A stretch of 64,000 nt of DNA from contig NZ_BAABKV010000001.1 in NCBI RefSeq assembly GCF_039544005.1, positions 2,666,001-2,730,000 of the forward strand, in the 5' to 3' direction. The DNA is from Kitasatospora paranensis (GTDB lineage: Bacteria; Actinomycetota; Actinomycetes; Streptomycetales; Streptomycetaceae). Shown piece by piece: positions 18,054 through 27,983 of this stretch (position 1 is its first letter; each line of letters starts with the position of its first letter). The notes beneath the pieces are model-generated. The model did not search any database. It saw only the letters and a list, made by a program, of their open reading frames with translations, and had not been told where the DNA came from. A program made the position numbers and the translations under genes.

Positions 18054-19332
18054 GCTCCGGCCGGCCGCCGGCGGGACGCTCTGGCGGCATGCGGACTTCC
18101 TGCGGCTGTGGGCGGGCCAGACGGTGGCGCTGTTCGGCGCGCAGGTCACCCTGCTCGCGCTGCCGCTGACCGCCATGCAGGTGCTGGACGCCGCACCCGG
18201 CCAGCTCGGCCTGCTGAACGCGATGGAGTACCTGCCGGTCGCCTGCGTCACCCTGCTCGCCGGTGTGCTGGCGGACCGGGTGCGCCGCCGGCCGCTGCTG
18301 ATCACCGCGAACGTGGGACGGGCGCTGGTGCTGGCCCTCGTCCCGGCGTTCGCCTGGGCCGGGCACCTGTCGATGGGCCTGCTGTACGCGGTCGCCTTCG
18401 CCACCGGGCTGTTCACCGCCCAGTTCGACGTCGCGTACCAGGCCTTCCTGCCGACCCTGATCGAGCGGCGGCTGCTGGTGGAGGGCAACAGCAAGCTGCA
18501 GTCCAGCCAGTCGGTGGCGCAGACCGCCGGGCAGGGGCTCAGCGGTGTGCTGATCCAGCTGCTGACGGCGCCGGTCGCCGTCGTGGTCAACTCGGCCGGC
18601 TATCTGCTGTCGGTGGTGTCGCTGCTGGCCATCCGCACGCCGGAGCCCGTGCACGACGGGCCCCGGCGCAGTGTCCGGGCGGAGATCGCCGAGGGGTTCC
18701 GGGTCACCATGGCGCACCCCGTGCTGCGCGTGGTGATGGTCGAGTCGGCCTGGTTCAACCTGCTGTGGGACGTGGTGCTGGTGGTGGTGCCGATCTTCGG
18801 CGTCCGTTCGCTGCACCTCGGTGCGGCCGGGCTGGGGCTGGTGATCGCGGCCGGCAGCATCGGCGCGTTCGGCGGCTCGCTGGTGGCCCGCCGGTTCGGC
18901 ACCCAGGTGGGCACCGGCCGGGCGATGGCGGCCGGGATGCTGCTGGCCTGCGCGGCGCTCCTGCTGCTCCCGGCCGCGGGCGGGCCGACGCCGGTGGCGG
19001 TGGCCGTGCTGACCGCGGGCTACGTCCTGAACGGGTTCGGCATGACGGTCTTCAACGTGCACTCGGTGGCGCTGCGGCAGGCCCTGGTGCCGACCGAGCT
19101 GACCGGCCGGGTGAGCGCCACCTTCCGGTTCGCGGCGTTCGCGGTGATCCCGGTCGGCGGCTTCGCCGGCGGGCAGCTCGCGGGATGGCTGGGGCCGCGA
19201 CCGGCGCTGCTGATCGCGGTGGTCGGCCTGGTGCTGGGGGCGGTCGTCTTCTACGCCTCGCGGGTCGTCCGGCGGGCCGGCGCGCCGAATCCGGCCGCGG
19301 AGGCAGCGCCGGCCCTGGTGCCCGCCGGGTGA
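18046..19332 (+). CDS. MFS exporter (enterobactin/multidrug type)
   Basis: 428 residues with 12 predicted membrane helices. Begins with LWRHADFLRLWAGQTVALFGAQVTLLALPLTAM, the typical start of DHA3-type MFS exporters, followed by the loop AGVLADRVRRRPLLI (MFS motif A form D-R-x-R-R-R). The family expels siderophores, macrolides and other small products. Coupling with the upstream ligase gene by an 8-base overlap suggests that it exports the cluster product or protects the producer. Ends 16 bases before the convergent EamA gene. Confidence 0.88.
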   Translation: MSELRPAAGGTLWRHADFLRLWAGQTVALFGAQVTLLALPLTAMQVLDAAPGQLGLLNAMEYLPVACVTLLAGVLADRVRRRPLLITANVGRALVLALVPAFAWAGHLSMGLLYAVAFATGLFTAQFDVAYQAFLPTLIERRLLVEGNSKLQSSQSVAQTAGQGLSGVLIQLLTAPVAVVVNSAGYLLSVVSLLAIRTPEPVHDGPRRSVRAEIAEGFRVTMAHPVLRVVMVESAWFNLLWDVVLVVVPIFGVRSLHLGAAGLGLVIAAGSIGAFGGSLVARRFGTQVGTGRAMAAGMLLACAALLLLPAAGGPTPVAVAVLTAGYVLNGFGMTVFNVHSVALRQALVPTELTGRVSATFRFAAFAVIPVGGFAGGQLAGWLGPRPALLIAVVGLVLGAVVFYASRVVRRAGAPNPAAEAAPALVPAG

Positions 19333-19348
19333 ACACGGCCCGGGCGGG

Positions 19349-20235
19349 TCAGCCCTCGGCCCGGGCGGCCGGCCCCGATCCGACCCCGTAGAGCACCGCC
19401 GCACCGACCATGGCGGCGCCGAGCAGGGCGCTCGGCGCCAGTCGGCCGGTGCCGAGCACCGGCCCGAGGAGGACGGCGGTGAGCGGGACGATCCCGGCGA
19501 ACAGCCCCGCCCGGTCGACGCCGAGCAGGCCGATGCCCCGGTACCAGAGGAAGAAGGCGAGGGCGGTGACCACCAGCGTCAGGTACACCAGGGCCAGGCC
19601 CTCGGTGCGGGTGGGCAGGCGCAGCGCGGCCGCCCCTCGGTCAGCGCGGCGGCCAGGCCGAGCAGCGGCGCCGCGGCGAGGCAGGCCAGCCCGGACAGCC
19701 GGCGCGGACCGAGCGCGGGCAGCAGGCCGACGGCGAGCAGGGAGAAGCAGCATTCGCAGGCCAGTGCGCCGAGCGCGTACAGCAGGCCGGTGGCCGAGCC
19801 GGCGCCGAAGGTCTGGATGACGCAGACGCCGGCCGTGGTGACCAGGGCGCAGACCGCGACCCGGGTGGAGGGCCGGCGGGCTGCGCCGAGCGGGCCGGCC
19901 AGGGCGAGCACCACGGGCGCCGCGCCGACCACCGCTCCGACCGTGGACGGGTCAGCGTGCTGGACGGCCTTGAGCAGGCAGACGTTGAAGCCGGCCATCC
20001 CGGTGGCGGCGAGGAGCAGGATTCTGGTCCACTGGGCGGGTGTCGGCCGGGCGGCCGGTGCACCGGCCCGGTGGGCCAGCAGGAGGATCAGGCCGGCCAC
20101 CAGGTAGCGCCAGGCCTGGCCGGACAGCAGCGGATAGCCGGTGAGGACCGGGCTGACCGCGGCGGAGCTCCCGACGGCCACCATGGCGGCGGCGGCGCAC
20201 AGGCTCCCGCGTAGCGTGTTTGCGTCAATCGGCAT
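19349..20235 (-). CDS. EamA/DMT-family transporter; frame broken once
   Basis: About 295 residues after correction, with ten hydrophobic segments in two EamA repeats. Begins MPIDANTLRGSLCAAAAMVAVGSS. The frame changes at the CCCC run 19632-19635 (GGGG in the gene), and one added G joins LAAALTEGAAALRLPTRTEGLALVYLTL. The repeat-2 motif YRGIGLLGVDRAGLFAGIVPLTAVLLG is typical. EamA proteins export amino acids and metabolites such as cysteine, threonine and aromatic compounds. It is the only reverse-strand gene in this part besides the regulator and shares a 128-base divergent gap with trpF. Confidence 0.82.
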
Positions 20236-20363
20236 ACGGAAGAACGTAGGGCACTCCGTCGGCCGTTGAGCCGGGCCACTTCCGGTCCGGTTCACCGAAC
20301 CAATTGCCCTGCCGGGTGCGGTGCGCGCCCGGCGGGGCCCGTCAGTGGGGAGACACCAGCAAC

Positions 20364-20971
20364 GTGTTCGTCAAGATCTGCGGTCTGAGCACCGCGCGGG
20401 ACGTCGCCGCAGCCGTCGGGGCCGGGGCGGACGCGGTGGGCTTCGTGCTCACCGAGAGCCCGCGCCGGGTCTCCCCGAGGTGGTGCGCGGCCTGGTCGAG
20501 GAGGTGCCCGACGGGGTGCTCACGGTGGCGGTGTTCCGGGAGGAGCCGTCGGCCGAGGTGCGCCGGGCGGCGCTGGCGGCCGGGGTCGGCGCGGTGCAGC
20601 TGCACGGCGGCCACCCGGCTTCCGCCTTCGCCGAGTTGGCGGATCTGGGGCTGACCCTGGTGCGGGCCACCACGGCGGCGCTGGCGGCCGGCGCGTCGGT
20701 CGGGGACTTCGGTGAGGACCTGATGATCCTGGATTCGCCGAGCCCGGGCTCCGGTGAGCCGTGGAACTGGTCGGACCTGGGCGCGAACCGGCCGAGCGGA
20801 TCGTGGATGCTCGCGGGCGGGCTCGGCCCGGGCAACGTGGCGGAGGCCGTCGCCGCGGCCCGCCCGTGGGGGGTGGACGTCTCCAGCGGGGTCGAGGTGC
20901 GGCGCGGCGTCAAGAGCCCCGAGCTGATCGAGGAGTTCGTCCGGCGGGCGCGGCTCGCCCCGACGGGCTGA
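20364..20971 (+). CDS. trpF: Phosphoribosylanthranilate isomerase TrpF; frame broken once
   Basis: Amadori isomerase converting N-(5'-phosphoribosyl)anthranilate to CdRP, a (beta/alpha)8 barrel of about 202 residues. Seen: FVKICGLSTARDV (catalytic Cys in KICG), AVQLHGG, MILDSPSPGSGE (catalytic Asp), LAGGLGPGNVAEAV and GVDVSSGVE (phosphate site). One C added to the CCCC run at 20473-20476 restores RRVSPEVVRGLVEEVP. Its presence is notable because Streptomyces normally lacks trpF and uses the HisA/TrpF bifunctional PriA. GTG 20364 is a likely start; no strong SD is seen. It is separate from the other trp genes, with a terminator behind it. Confidence 0.92.
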
Positions 20972-20993
20972 GCCGGCACCGTCGGTGGTGCAC

Positions 20994-21035
20994 CGCGAGG
21001 GCCGTCGTCCGGGTGTCCGGGCGGCGGCCCTCGCG
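20994..21035. terminator. Bidirectional hairpin between trpF and the MocR gene
   Basis: CGCGAGGGCCGTCGTCCGG pairs with CCGGGCGGCGGCCCTCGCG over a GTGT loop, a 19-pair stem with two G-U pairs in one orientation. It lies 22 bases after the trpF stop and 14 bases before the end of the opposing regulator gene, so it can end both transcripts. Confidence 0.75.
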
Positions 21036-21049
21036 CGTGGGCGGGGCGG

Positions 21050-22521
21050 TCAGCAGCGCCCGGCCGGGGCGGGCCGGGCCACCCTGCGGTGCACGGGGGC
21101 GGCGGGCGGGCGGCGGCGGCCGGCGCGCTGCTCGTCGACGGCGTCGCGGATGGCGTACATCGACTCGGCGATGCCGGCGAGCGGCAGGGTCGAGTAGCCG
21201 ATCACGAGGGCGGCCGGGTGCTCGCCCGGGCCGAACCGGTGGCGCCGGCCGCCGTGCACCAGGACGGACCGTGCCAGGGCGGCCTCCACCAGCACCGACT
21301 CGTCGATGTCCGGGGGAGTTCGAGGTAGGCGTGCAGCCCGGCCGAGGATCCGGCGACCCGGGCGAACGGCAGGTGCAGGTCCACGGCCTGGGTGAAGGCC
21401 TCCCGGCGCGAGCGGTAGCGGGAGCGGACGCGGCGCAGGTGGCGGTCCAGCATGCCGCTGGTGATGAGTTCGGCGAAGGCCCGCTGGGTGATGCCGTCGG
21501 AGCCGAGGTCGTGCCGGGATCTGATCCGGCCGATCATCGCGGCGAGGTGCGGCGGGATGACCATCCAGCCGAGCCGCAGCCCCGGCACCAGGGCCTTGCT
21601 GGCGGTGCCGGCGTAGACCACGTGGTCGGGTGCCATGGACTGGAGCGCGGAGGGGCGGCTGTGGCGGTCGAACCAGAACTCGCCGTCGTAGTCGTCCTCG
21701 ATGATGAGCCCGTCCACCTCCTCGGCCCAGCGGACGAGGTCGCGGCGGCGCTGCGCGGACATGGTGACGCCGGTCGGGAACTGGTGGGCGGGTGTCACCA
21801 GGACGGCCCGGACCCCGGTCGAGGCGAGGTACTCGACGTCGATCCCGTCGGCGTCCACCGGGACGGGCACGGTGTGCATGCCGCTGTCGTCGATGAACCG
21901 GCGCTGGCCGCTGTGGCCCGGGTCCTCGATCGCCAGCGTCCGGACCCCGAGCCGGGGCAGTGCCTCGCAGAGCAGGGAGAGCCCCTGGGCGAAGCCCGCC
22001 GTCACCATCACCGTGTCGGTGCTGCCGCGTACCCCGCGCACCCGGCCGAGATAGCCGGCGAGCGCATCGCGCAGCGCCGCCAGACCGGCGACGGGCGGAT
22101 AGTCGAGTTCGTCGCGGCCGGCTGCCGCGAGGACCGTCCGATAACAGGCCAGCCACTCGATGCGCGGAAAATTGGTCACATTTGCACGGCCGGTGCGAAG
22201 GTCCCAGGAGACGGGTAACGCCGGCTCCCGCTCCACCAGCGGCGTGGAATTCGTTGATGTTTCACCGTACGGCCGTTCGGCGACCCGCGTCCCGGATCCC
22301 TGGAGGCATATGAGATATCCCTCGGCGGTCAGCTGCTCGTATGCCTCGACCGCCACGCTCCGCGATATGCCCAGGTCACTGGCGAGTTGGCGGGTGGACG
22401 GGAGGCGGGTGCCGGGATGCAGGATCCGTTCGGCGATCCGACATTTGACGGCTTCCTGGATTTGCTTTGTCAGCGACTCGCTGGATTCACGATCCACCTC
22501 GATCGAGATGTGCCATGTCAT
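21050..22521 (-). CDS. MocR/GabR-type transcriptional regulator (GntR HTH fused to PLP aminotransferase-like domain); frame broken once
   Basis: About 490 residues. Residues 1-80 form a GntR winged helix (LTKQIQEAVKCRIAERIL, GTRLPSTRQLASDLGISR, AEGYLICLQGSGTRVA). From about residue 110 there is a fold-type I aminotransferase domain with IIEDDYDGEFWFDR (PLP-contact Asp) and YAGTASKALVPGLRLGW (Schiff-base Lys in S-K). Such regulators sense PLP or an amino compound as external aldimine and often act on a divergent gene. One G added to the GGGGG run at 21312-21316 restores the C-terminus LPPDIDESVLVEAALARSVLV. It is divergent from block B, so it is the best candidate for the cluster-specific regulator. 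Confidence 0.88.
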
Positions 22522-22574
22522 ACCGCGCCCCTCCCCAAGAGCCGTGGCCAGCCTGCCACACGAACTCTCCACAT

Positions 22575-22602
22575 TACATAGCCACAGCTTGCAAATTTTC
22601 AA
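22575..22602 (-). promoter_or_regulatory. Predicted promoter of the MocR-type regulator
   Basis: On the reverse strand TTGAAA (22597-22602) and TATGTA (22575-22580) are 16 bases apart, a good sigma-70-type pair in an AT-rich island of an otherwise very GC-rich gap. Three CCACA-type elements spaced about 13 bases apart (about 22555-22587) overlap it and could be direct-repeat operator sites, the usual MocR arrangement. The rest of the 272-base gap up to the dehydrogenase start at 22794 shows no clear forward promoter. Confidence 0.5.
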
Positions 22603-22793
22603 ATCCCGCGGCTCCCGGACCATTCGCCCAGTCCGGCATATCCGCGCGCAAATCGGGCCCCTCCGGCGCCGTCCGCACCGGGCCGGCTGGTCTGTTCCGG
22701 GAGCGCCCGAGTGGTCTGGGTGCCCGTCAACTCCAGCTGGTCGACTGAGGGCACTGCACACCGAGCCGCTAGCAGGACTGAGGGAACGAAGAC

Positions 22794-24161
22794 ATGACGA
22801 GCTTGTCCGGTCACGCTCTCACCGTCGCGAGGACGGACGTGACAACGGCCCACGAGCCGATCCAGACCACCGCCGAGGGCTTCGACGCCCGGGTCGCCGA
22901 CCGCACCCTGACGGTGGGAATCGTCGGACTCGGCTACACCGGGCTCCCGTTGGCGATCGGGTTCGCCACCGCCGGATTCGGCGTGGTGGGCGTCGACCTC
23001 GACACCGCCAAGGTCGCGGCGGTCAACCGGTCCGAGTCCTACCTGCCCGACCTGACCGACATCGAACTGCAGGACGTCGCCGAGAAGTTGACGGCCGTGG
23101 CCGACCCGGCCGCGCTGCGCGGCGCGGACGCCGTGGTGATCTGCGTCCCCACGCCGGTCACCCCCGAGCAGACCGCCGACCTGAGCTTCGTGGACGCCGC
23201 GGTGGCGAGCGTGCTGCCGTACCTGCGGGCCGGCAGCCTGGTCGTCCTGCAGTCCACCGTGCCCGCGGGCACCACCGCGGGCATCGCCCGCACCATCGCG
23301 GACCGTACCGGCCTTCGGCCGGGCGAGGACCTCTTCCTGGCGATGGCCCCGGAGCGGGTCGACCCGGCCAACACCAACGGCTGGACGCTGCTGAACACGC
23401 CGAAGCTGGTCGGCGGCGTCGGCCCGGAGTCCACCCGGCGGGCGCAGCTGCTGTTCGAGCAGATCTGCCGCACCGTCGTCCCGGTCTCCGACCCCGCTGT
23501 CGCCGAACTGTCGAAGGTGTACGAGAACACCTTCCGGCTGGTCAACATCGCACTGTCGCTGGAGCTCTCGGACCTCTGCCGATCGCTCGGCCTGCCCGTG
23601 CGGGAGGTCGTCGACGCGGCCGCCACCAAGCCGTTCGGCTTCCTGGCGCACTACCCCGGCCCCGGGGTGGGCGGCGAGTGCATCCCGGTGGACCCGCTGT
23701 TCCTGAGCGAGCGCGCCCGGCGCGAGGGCGTCGCCCTGGAGCTGGTGGACACCGCCCACCGGCGGGTGTCCGAGCGCCCGCGCCAGGTCGTCGCCCGGGT
23801 GGCCGACCTGCTGGCGGCCCGCGGTGTCGCCACCGCGGGCGCCGAGGTCCTGCTGGTCGGCGTGAGCTACAAGCCCGGCGTGGCCGACCTGCGCAACGCC
23901 CCGGCCCTGGACGTCATCCGCGGCCTGCGCGAACTGGGCGCCGAGGTCTCCTACTTCGACCCGATGGTGCCCGACCTGGAGGTCGACGGCACCGCCGTCA
24001 AGGTGGCCGCCTGGAGCCGCGAGACGCTCGCCGCCGCGGACTGCGCGGTGCTGATCACCCCGCACGGCCGGCTGGCCGGCGACCCGGCCTGGTCGGCGGC
24101 CCGGCTGGTGCTGGACACCCGCAACGAGCTGGCGCCGGCCGACAACGTCGAGGTGCTGTGA
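22794..24161 (+). CDS. UDP-sugar 6-dehydrogenase (WbpA/WecC-type nucleotide sugar dehydrogenase)
   Basis: 455 residues. Rossmann start VGIVGLGYTGLPLAIGFATAG, CVPTPVTPEQTADLSFV, APERVDPANTN, KVYENTFRLVNIALSLELSDLC (central dimerisation helix) and GPGVGGECIPVDPLFL, with catalytic Cys at about residue 296. The family oxidises UDP-GlcNAc or UDP-ManNAc twice to the uronic acid with 2 NAD+. The usual motif is G-G-H-C-I-P-V-D-P, so the residue before the catalytic Cys is Glu instead of His here. First gene of block B; its TGA overlaps the trpD ATG (ATGA-type), coupling a sugar enzyme directly to tryptophan genes. Confidence 0.88.
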   Translation: MTSLSGHALTVARTDVTTAHEPIQTTAEGFDARVADRTLTVGIVGLGYTGLPLAIGFATAGFGVVGVDLDTAKVAAVNRSESYLPDLTDIELQDVAEKLTAVADPAALRGADAVVICVPTPVTPEQTADLSFVDAAVASVLPYLRAGSLVVLQSTVPAGTTAGIARTIADRTGLRPGEDLFLAMAPERVDPANTNGWTLLNTPKLVGGVGPESTRRAQLLFEQICRTVVPVSDPAVAELSKVYENTFRLVNIALSLELSDLCRSLGLPVREVVDAAATKPFGFLAHYPGPGVGGECIPVDPLFLSERARREGVALELVDTAHRRVSERPRQVVARVADLLAARGVATAGAEVLLVGVSYKPGVADLRNAPALDVIRGLRELGAEVSYFDPMVPDLEVDGTAVKVAAWSRETLAAADCAVLITPHGRLAGDPAWSAARLVLDTRNELAPADNVEVL

Positions 24162-25186
24162 TGGCTCCCGCCGCGGTGCTCACCGCCTCGACCCGGCAGC
24201 TGGTCCTGGGCCGGGCGCTGGATGCGGACACCGCCTTCGAGGCCGTCTCGACGCTGCTGGACGGGGCGACCGACCCGGTCGACGCGGCCGCCTTCCTGAC
24301 GGCGATGTCCGCCAAGCGCCCCTCCTCGACCGAACTGGCCGCCACCGTCCGGGTGATCCTGGCCGCGGCCCGCCCGGTGGCCTGGGACGGCCCGGCCGTC
24401 GACGTGGTCGGCAGCGGCGGCGACGGCAGCGACTCGGTGAACGTCTCCACCGTGGCGGGCCTGCTCGCCGCGGCCGCCGGGGCGACGGTCGCCAAGGCCG
24501 GCAACCGCGCCGCCACCAGCCGCTGCGGCAGCGCCGACGTGCTGGAGGCGCTGGGCGTGCCGATCGACTCCGTCGGGCGCGTGCCGGCCCTGCTCGCGGA
24601 GCACCGGTTCGCCTTCCTGTTCTCGCCGGCCGTGCACCCGCTGATCGGGCGGCTCACGCCCGTCCGGCGGCGGCTGGGGTTCCGCACGCTGTTCAACCTG
24701 GCCGGCCCGCTGGCCAACCCCGTCCGGTTGAGCGGCCGGCTGATCGGCGCCGCCGACCCCCGCGACCAGGACGTGATGGCCGAGGCCGCGGCCGAGCTCG
24801 GCCTGCGGCGGACGTGGGTCGTGCACGGCCACGGCGGCCTGGACGAGCTGACCACCTCCGGGGCCAACCGGGTGCTGACCGTGGACGAGGGTCTCATCAG
24901 CGAGAGCGACTTCGACCCGGCGGGCCTCGGTCTGCGGCCGGCCGGGGCGGAGGACCTGCGCGGCGGGGACACCGCCGCCAACGCCGCCGCCGCCCGGGCC
25001 GTCCTGGACGGCACCGCACCGGCCCCGGTGGTGGACACCTGCCTGCTCAACGCGGCCGCCGTGCTGCAGCTGGCCGGCCTCGCCGCCGACCTGCCGGCCG
25101 GGCTCGACCTCGCCCGCGGTGCGATCGCCTCCGGCGCCGCCCGGGACCTGCTCGCCGGCCTGGCCGCCACCCCCTCACCGATCTGA
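24161..25186 (+). CDS. trpD: Anthranilate phosphoribosyltransferase TrpD
   Basis: 341 residues; joins anthranilate to PRPP. Seen: the PRPP loop DVVGSGGDGSDSVNVST, the second binding segment AKAGNRAATSRCGSADVLEALG, FLFSPAVHPLIGRLTPVRRRLGFRTLFNLAGPLANP, and LDELTT (Asp-Glu pair that binds the second Mg). One deviation: the K-H-G-N motif at the anthranilate/PRPP site is K-A-G-N (Ala113), losing the conserved His. The gene overlaps the dehydrogenase stop and is followed after 32 bases by trpC. The His-to-Ala change may point to a modified anthranilate substrate (inference). Confidence 0.93.
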   Translation: MAPAAVLTASTRQLVLGRALDADTAFEAVSTLLDGATDPVDAAAFLTAMSAKRPSSTELAATVRVILAAARPVAWDGPAVDVVGSGGDGSDSVNVSTVAGLLAAAAGATVAKAGNRAATSRCGSADVLEALGVPIDSVGRVPALLAEHRFAFLFSPAVHPLIGRLTPVRRRLGFRTLFNLAGPLANPVRLSGRLIGAADPRDQDVMAEAAAELGLRRTWVVHGHGGLDELTTSGANRVLTVDEGLISESDFDPAGLGLRPAGAEDLRGGDTAANAAAARAVLDGTAPAPVVDTCLLNAAAVLQLAGLAADLPAGLDLARGAIASGAARDLLAGLAATPSPI

Positions 25187-25218
25187 CGCACCACCGCTAC
25201 CGAAGGAGAGCCGTTCCC

Positions 25219-26002
25219 GTGCACCTCGACGAGATCGTCGCGCGCAAGCGCGAGGACTGGAGCCGGATCACCGGTGTCCCGTCCCTGGGCGCCGCACGCC
25301 CCGCACCCGCCGTGCCCGGCACCTTCGCGGCCGCGCTGCGCGGCGCGGAGGTGTCGGTGATCGCGGAGGTCAAGCCCAAGTCGCCGTCCAAGGGGCAGCT
25401 GCTCGCCCCAGAGCGTGCGGCCGGGCAGGCCCGCACCTACGCCGCGGCCGGTGCGTCCGCGGTCTCGGTGCTGGCCGACACCCCGTACTTCGGCGGGTCG
25501 CCGGAGCTGGTGGCCGAGATCGCGGCGGACCCGCAGGTCACCGTGCCGGTGCTGTACAAGGACTTCCTGGTGGACGTGCGGCAGGTCGAACTCGCCCACC
25601 GCACCGGCGCCGACGCCGTGCTGCTGATCGTCCGCGCGGTCGACGACGCGCTGCTGAAGGACCTGCTGCAGACCGCGGCCGGGCTGGGCCTGGACGCCCT
25701 CGTGGAGACCTTCACCGCACAGGAGATCGAGCGGGCCCTGGCGGCCGGCGCGACCATCGTCGGCATCAACAATCGCGACCTGCAGACGTTCTCGGTGGAT
25801 CTGGAGAACTCCGCGCGGCTGCGGGCCGGCATCCCCGCGGGGGTGCTGACGGTGAGCGAGAGCGGCATCGGCGGGCGGGCCGACCTGGAGCGGGTCGCCG
25901 GCCACGGCTTCGACGCCGCGCTGATCGGCGAGAACCTGCTCGGCGCGGCCGACACCGCCCAGGCCCTCTCCGCCCTGCTGGGCGTCACGGTCGGGGGACG
26001 GC

Positions 26003-26006
<4 letters not shown>
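25219..26006 (+). CDS. trpC: Indole-3-glycerol phosphate synthase TrpC; last codons frame-shifted
   Basis: 262-residue (beta/alpha)8 barrel that closes CdRP to indole-3-glycerol phosphate. Seen: the N-terminal helix MHLDEIVARKREDW, VIAEVKPKSPSKGQL (catalytic Lys in EVK), PVLYKDFLVD (second Lys), VETFTAQEIERAL (catalytic Glu), GINNRDLQTFSVDLE, VSESGI and ALIGENLL. GAAGGAG lies 10 bases before GTG 25219. As written, the frame runs past trpB's start without a stop; one G added to the GGGGG run at 25993-25997 gives ...GVTVGGTA and a TGA overlapping the trpB ATG (ATGA), the expected arrangement. Confidence 0.93.
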
Positions 26007-27182
<1,176 letters not shown>

Positions 27183-27196
<14 letters not shown>

Positions 27197-27983
27197 GAAG
27201 ACCTTCGCCCGGCTCGCCGAGCGCGGCGAGACCGCGCTCGTGGCGTACCTGACGGGCGGCTACCCGAGCCTGGCCGAGACCGGCCCGCTGATCGAGGCGG
27301 TCAGCTCGGCCGGCGCCGACATCATCGAGCTCGGGGTGGCGTTCTCCGACCCGCTCGGCGACGGCCCGGTCATCCAGGCGACCACCCAGGCCGCCCTGGA
27401 CGGCGGCGCGACCGCCGCCGCCGTGCTGGACATCGTGGCCGGTGCCCGGGAGAACGGCGTGCAGACCCCCATCATGCTGATGGGGTACTGCAACCCGTTC
27501 CTGCGCTACGGCCTGGAGCAGCTGTACGCCGACGCCAAGGCGGCCGGCGCGGACGGCTTCATCGTCCCCGACCTGCCCGCGCACGAGGCCGACGAGTGGC
27601 TCGCCGCCGCCCGCACCCACGACATGGCCCAGGTGTTCTTCTCCGCGCCGGGCAGCAGCGAGGAGCGGCTGCGCAACACCGCGGCACGCTCCCGCGGCTT
27701 CCTCTACTCGCTGGCCGCCAACGGCGTTACCGGTGTCCGCGAGGAGCTCGACCCGGGCATCGACGCCTACCTGGAGCGGGTCGGGGACGCGGCCGGCACG
27801 CTGCCGGTCTGCGTCGGCTTCGGCATCTCCCGGCCCGAGCACGTGCGGGCGCTGCGCGGCCGGGCCGCGGGCGTCATCGTCGGCAGCGCGCTGCTGCGCG
27901 CCATCGGCGACGCGGACACCCCCGCCGGCCGCATCCTGGCCGCCTCCCGGCTGGTCGGCGAGCTGAAGGAGGCCTGCCGGTGA
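27183..27983 (+). CDS. trpA: Tryptophan synthase alpha chain TrpA
   Basis: 266 residues; splits indole-3-glycerol phosphate to indole and glyceraldehyde 3-phosphate. Seen: VAYLTGGYPSLAET, IIELGVAFSDPLGDGPVIQ (catalytic Glu in IELG and Asp in DGP), GYCNPFLRYG, GADGFIVPDLPAHEADEW, YSLAANGVTGVRE and VCVGFGISRPEHV. GTG 27183 lies inside the trpB end. The stop overlaps the first aminotransferase start (GTGA), so tryptophan genes and amino-sugar genes are in one transcript with coupled translation. Confidence 0.95.
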
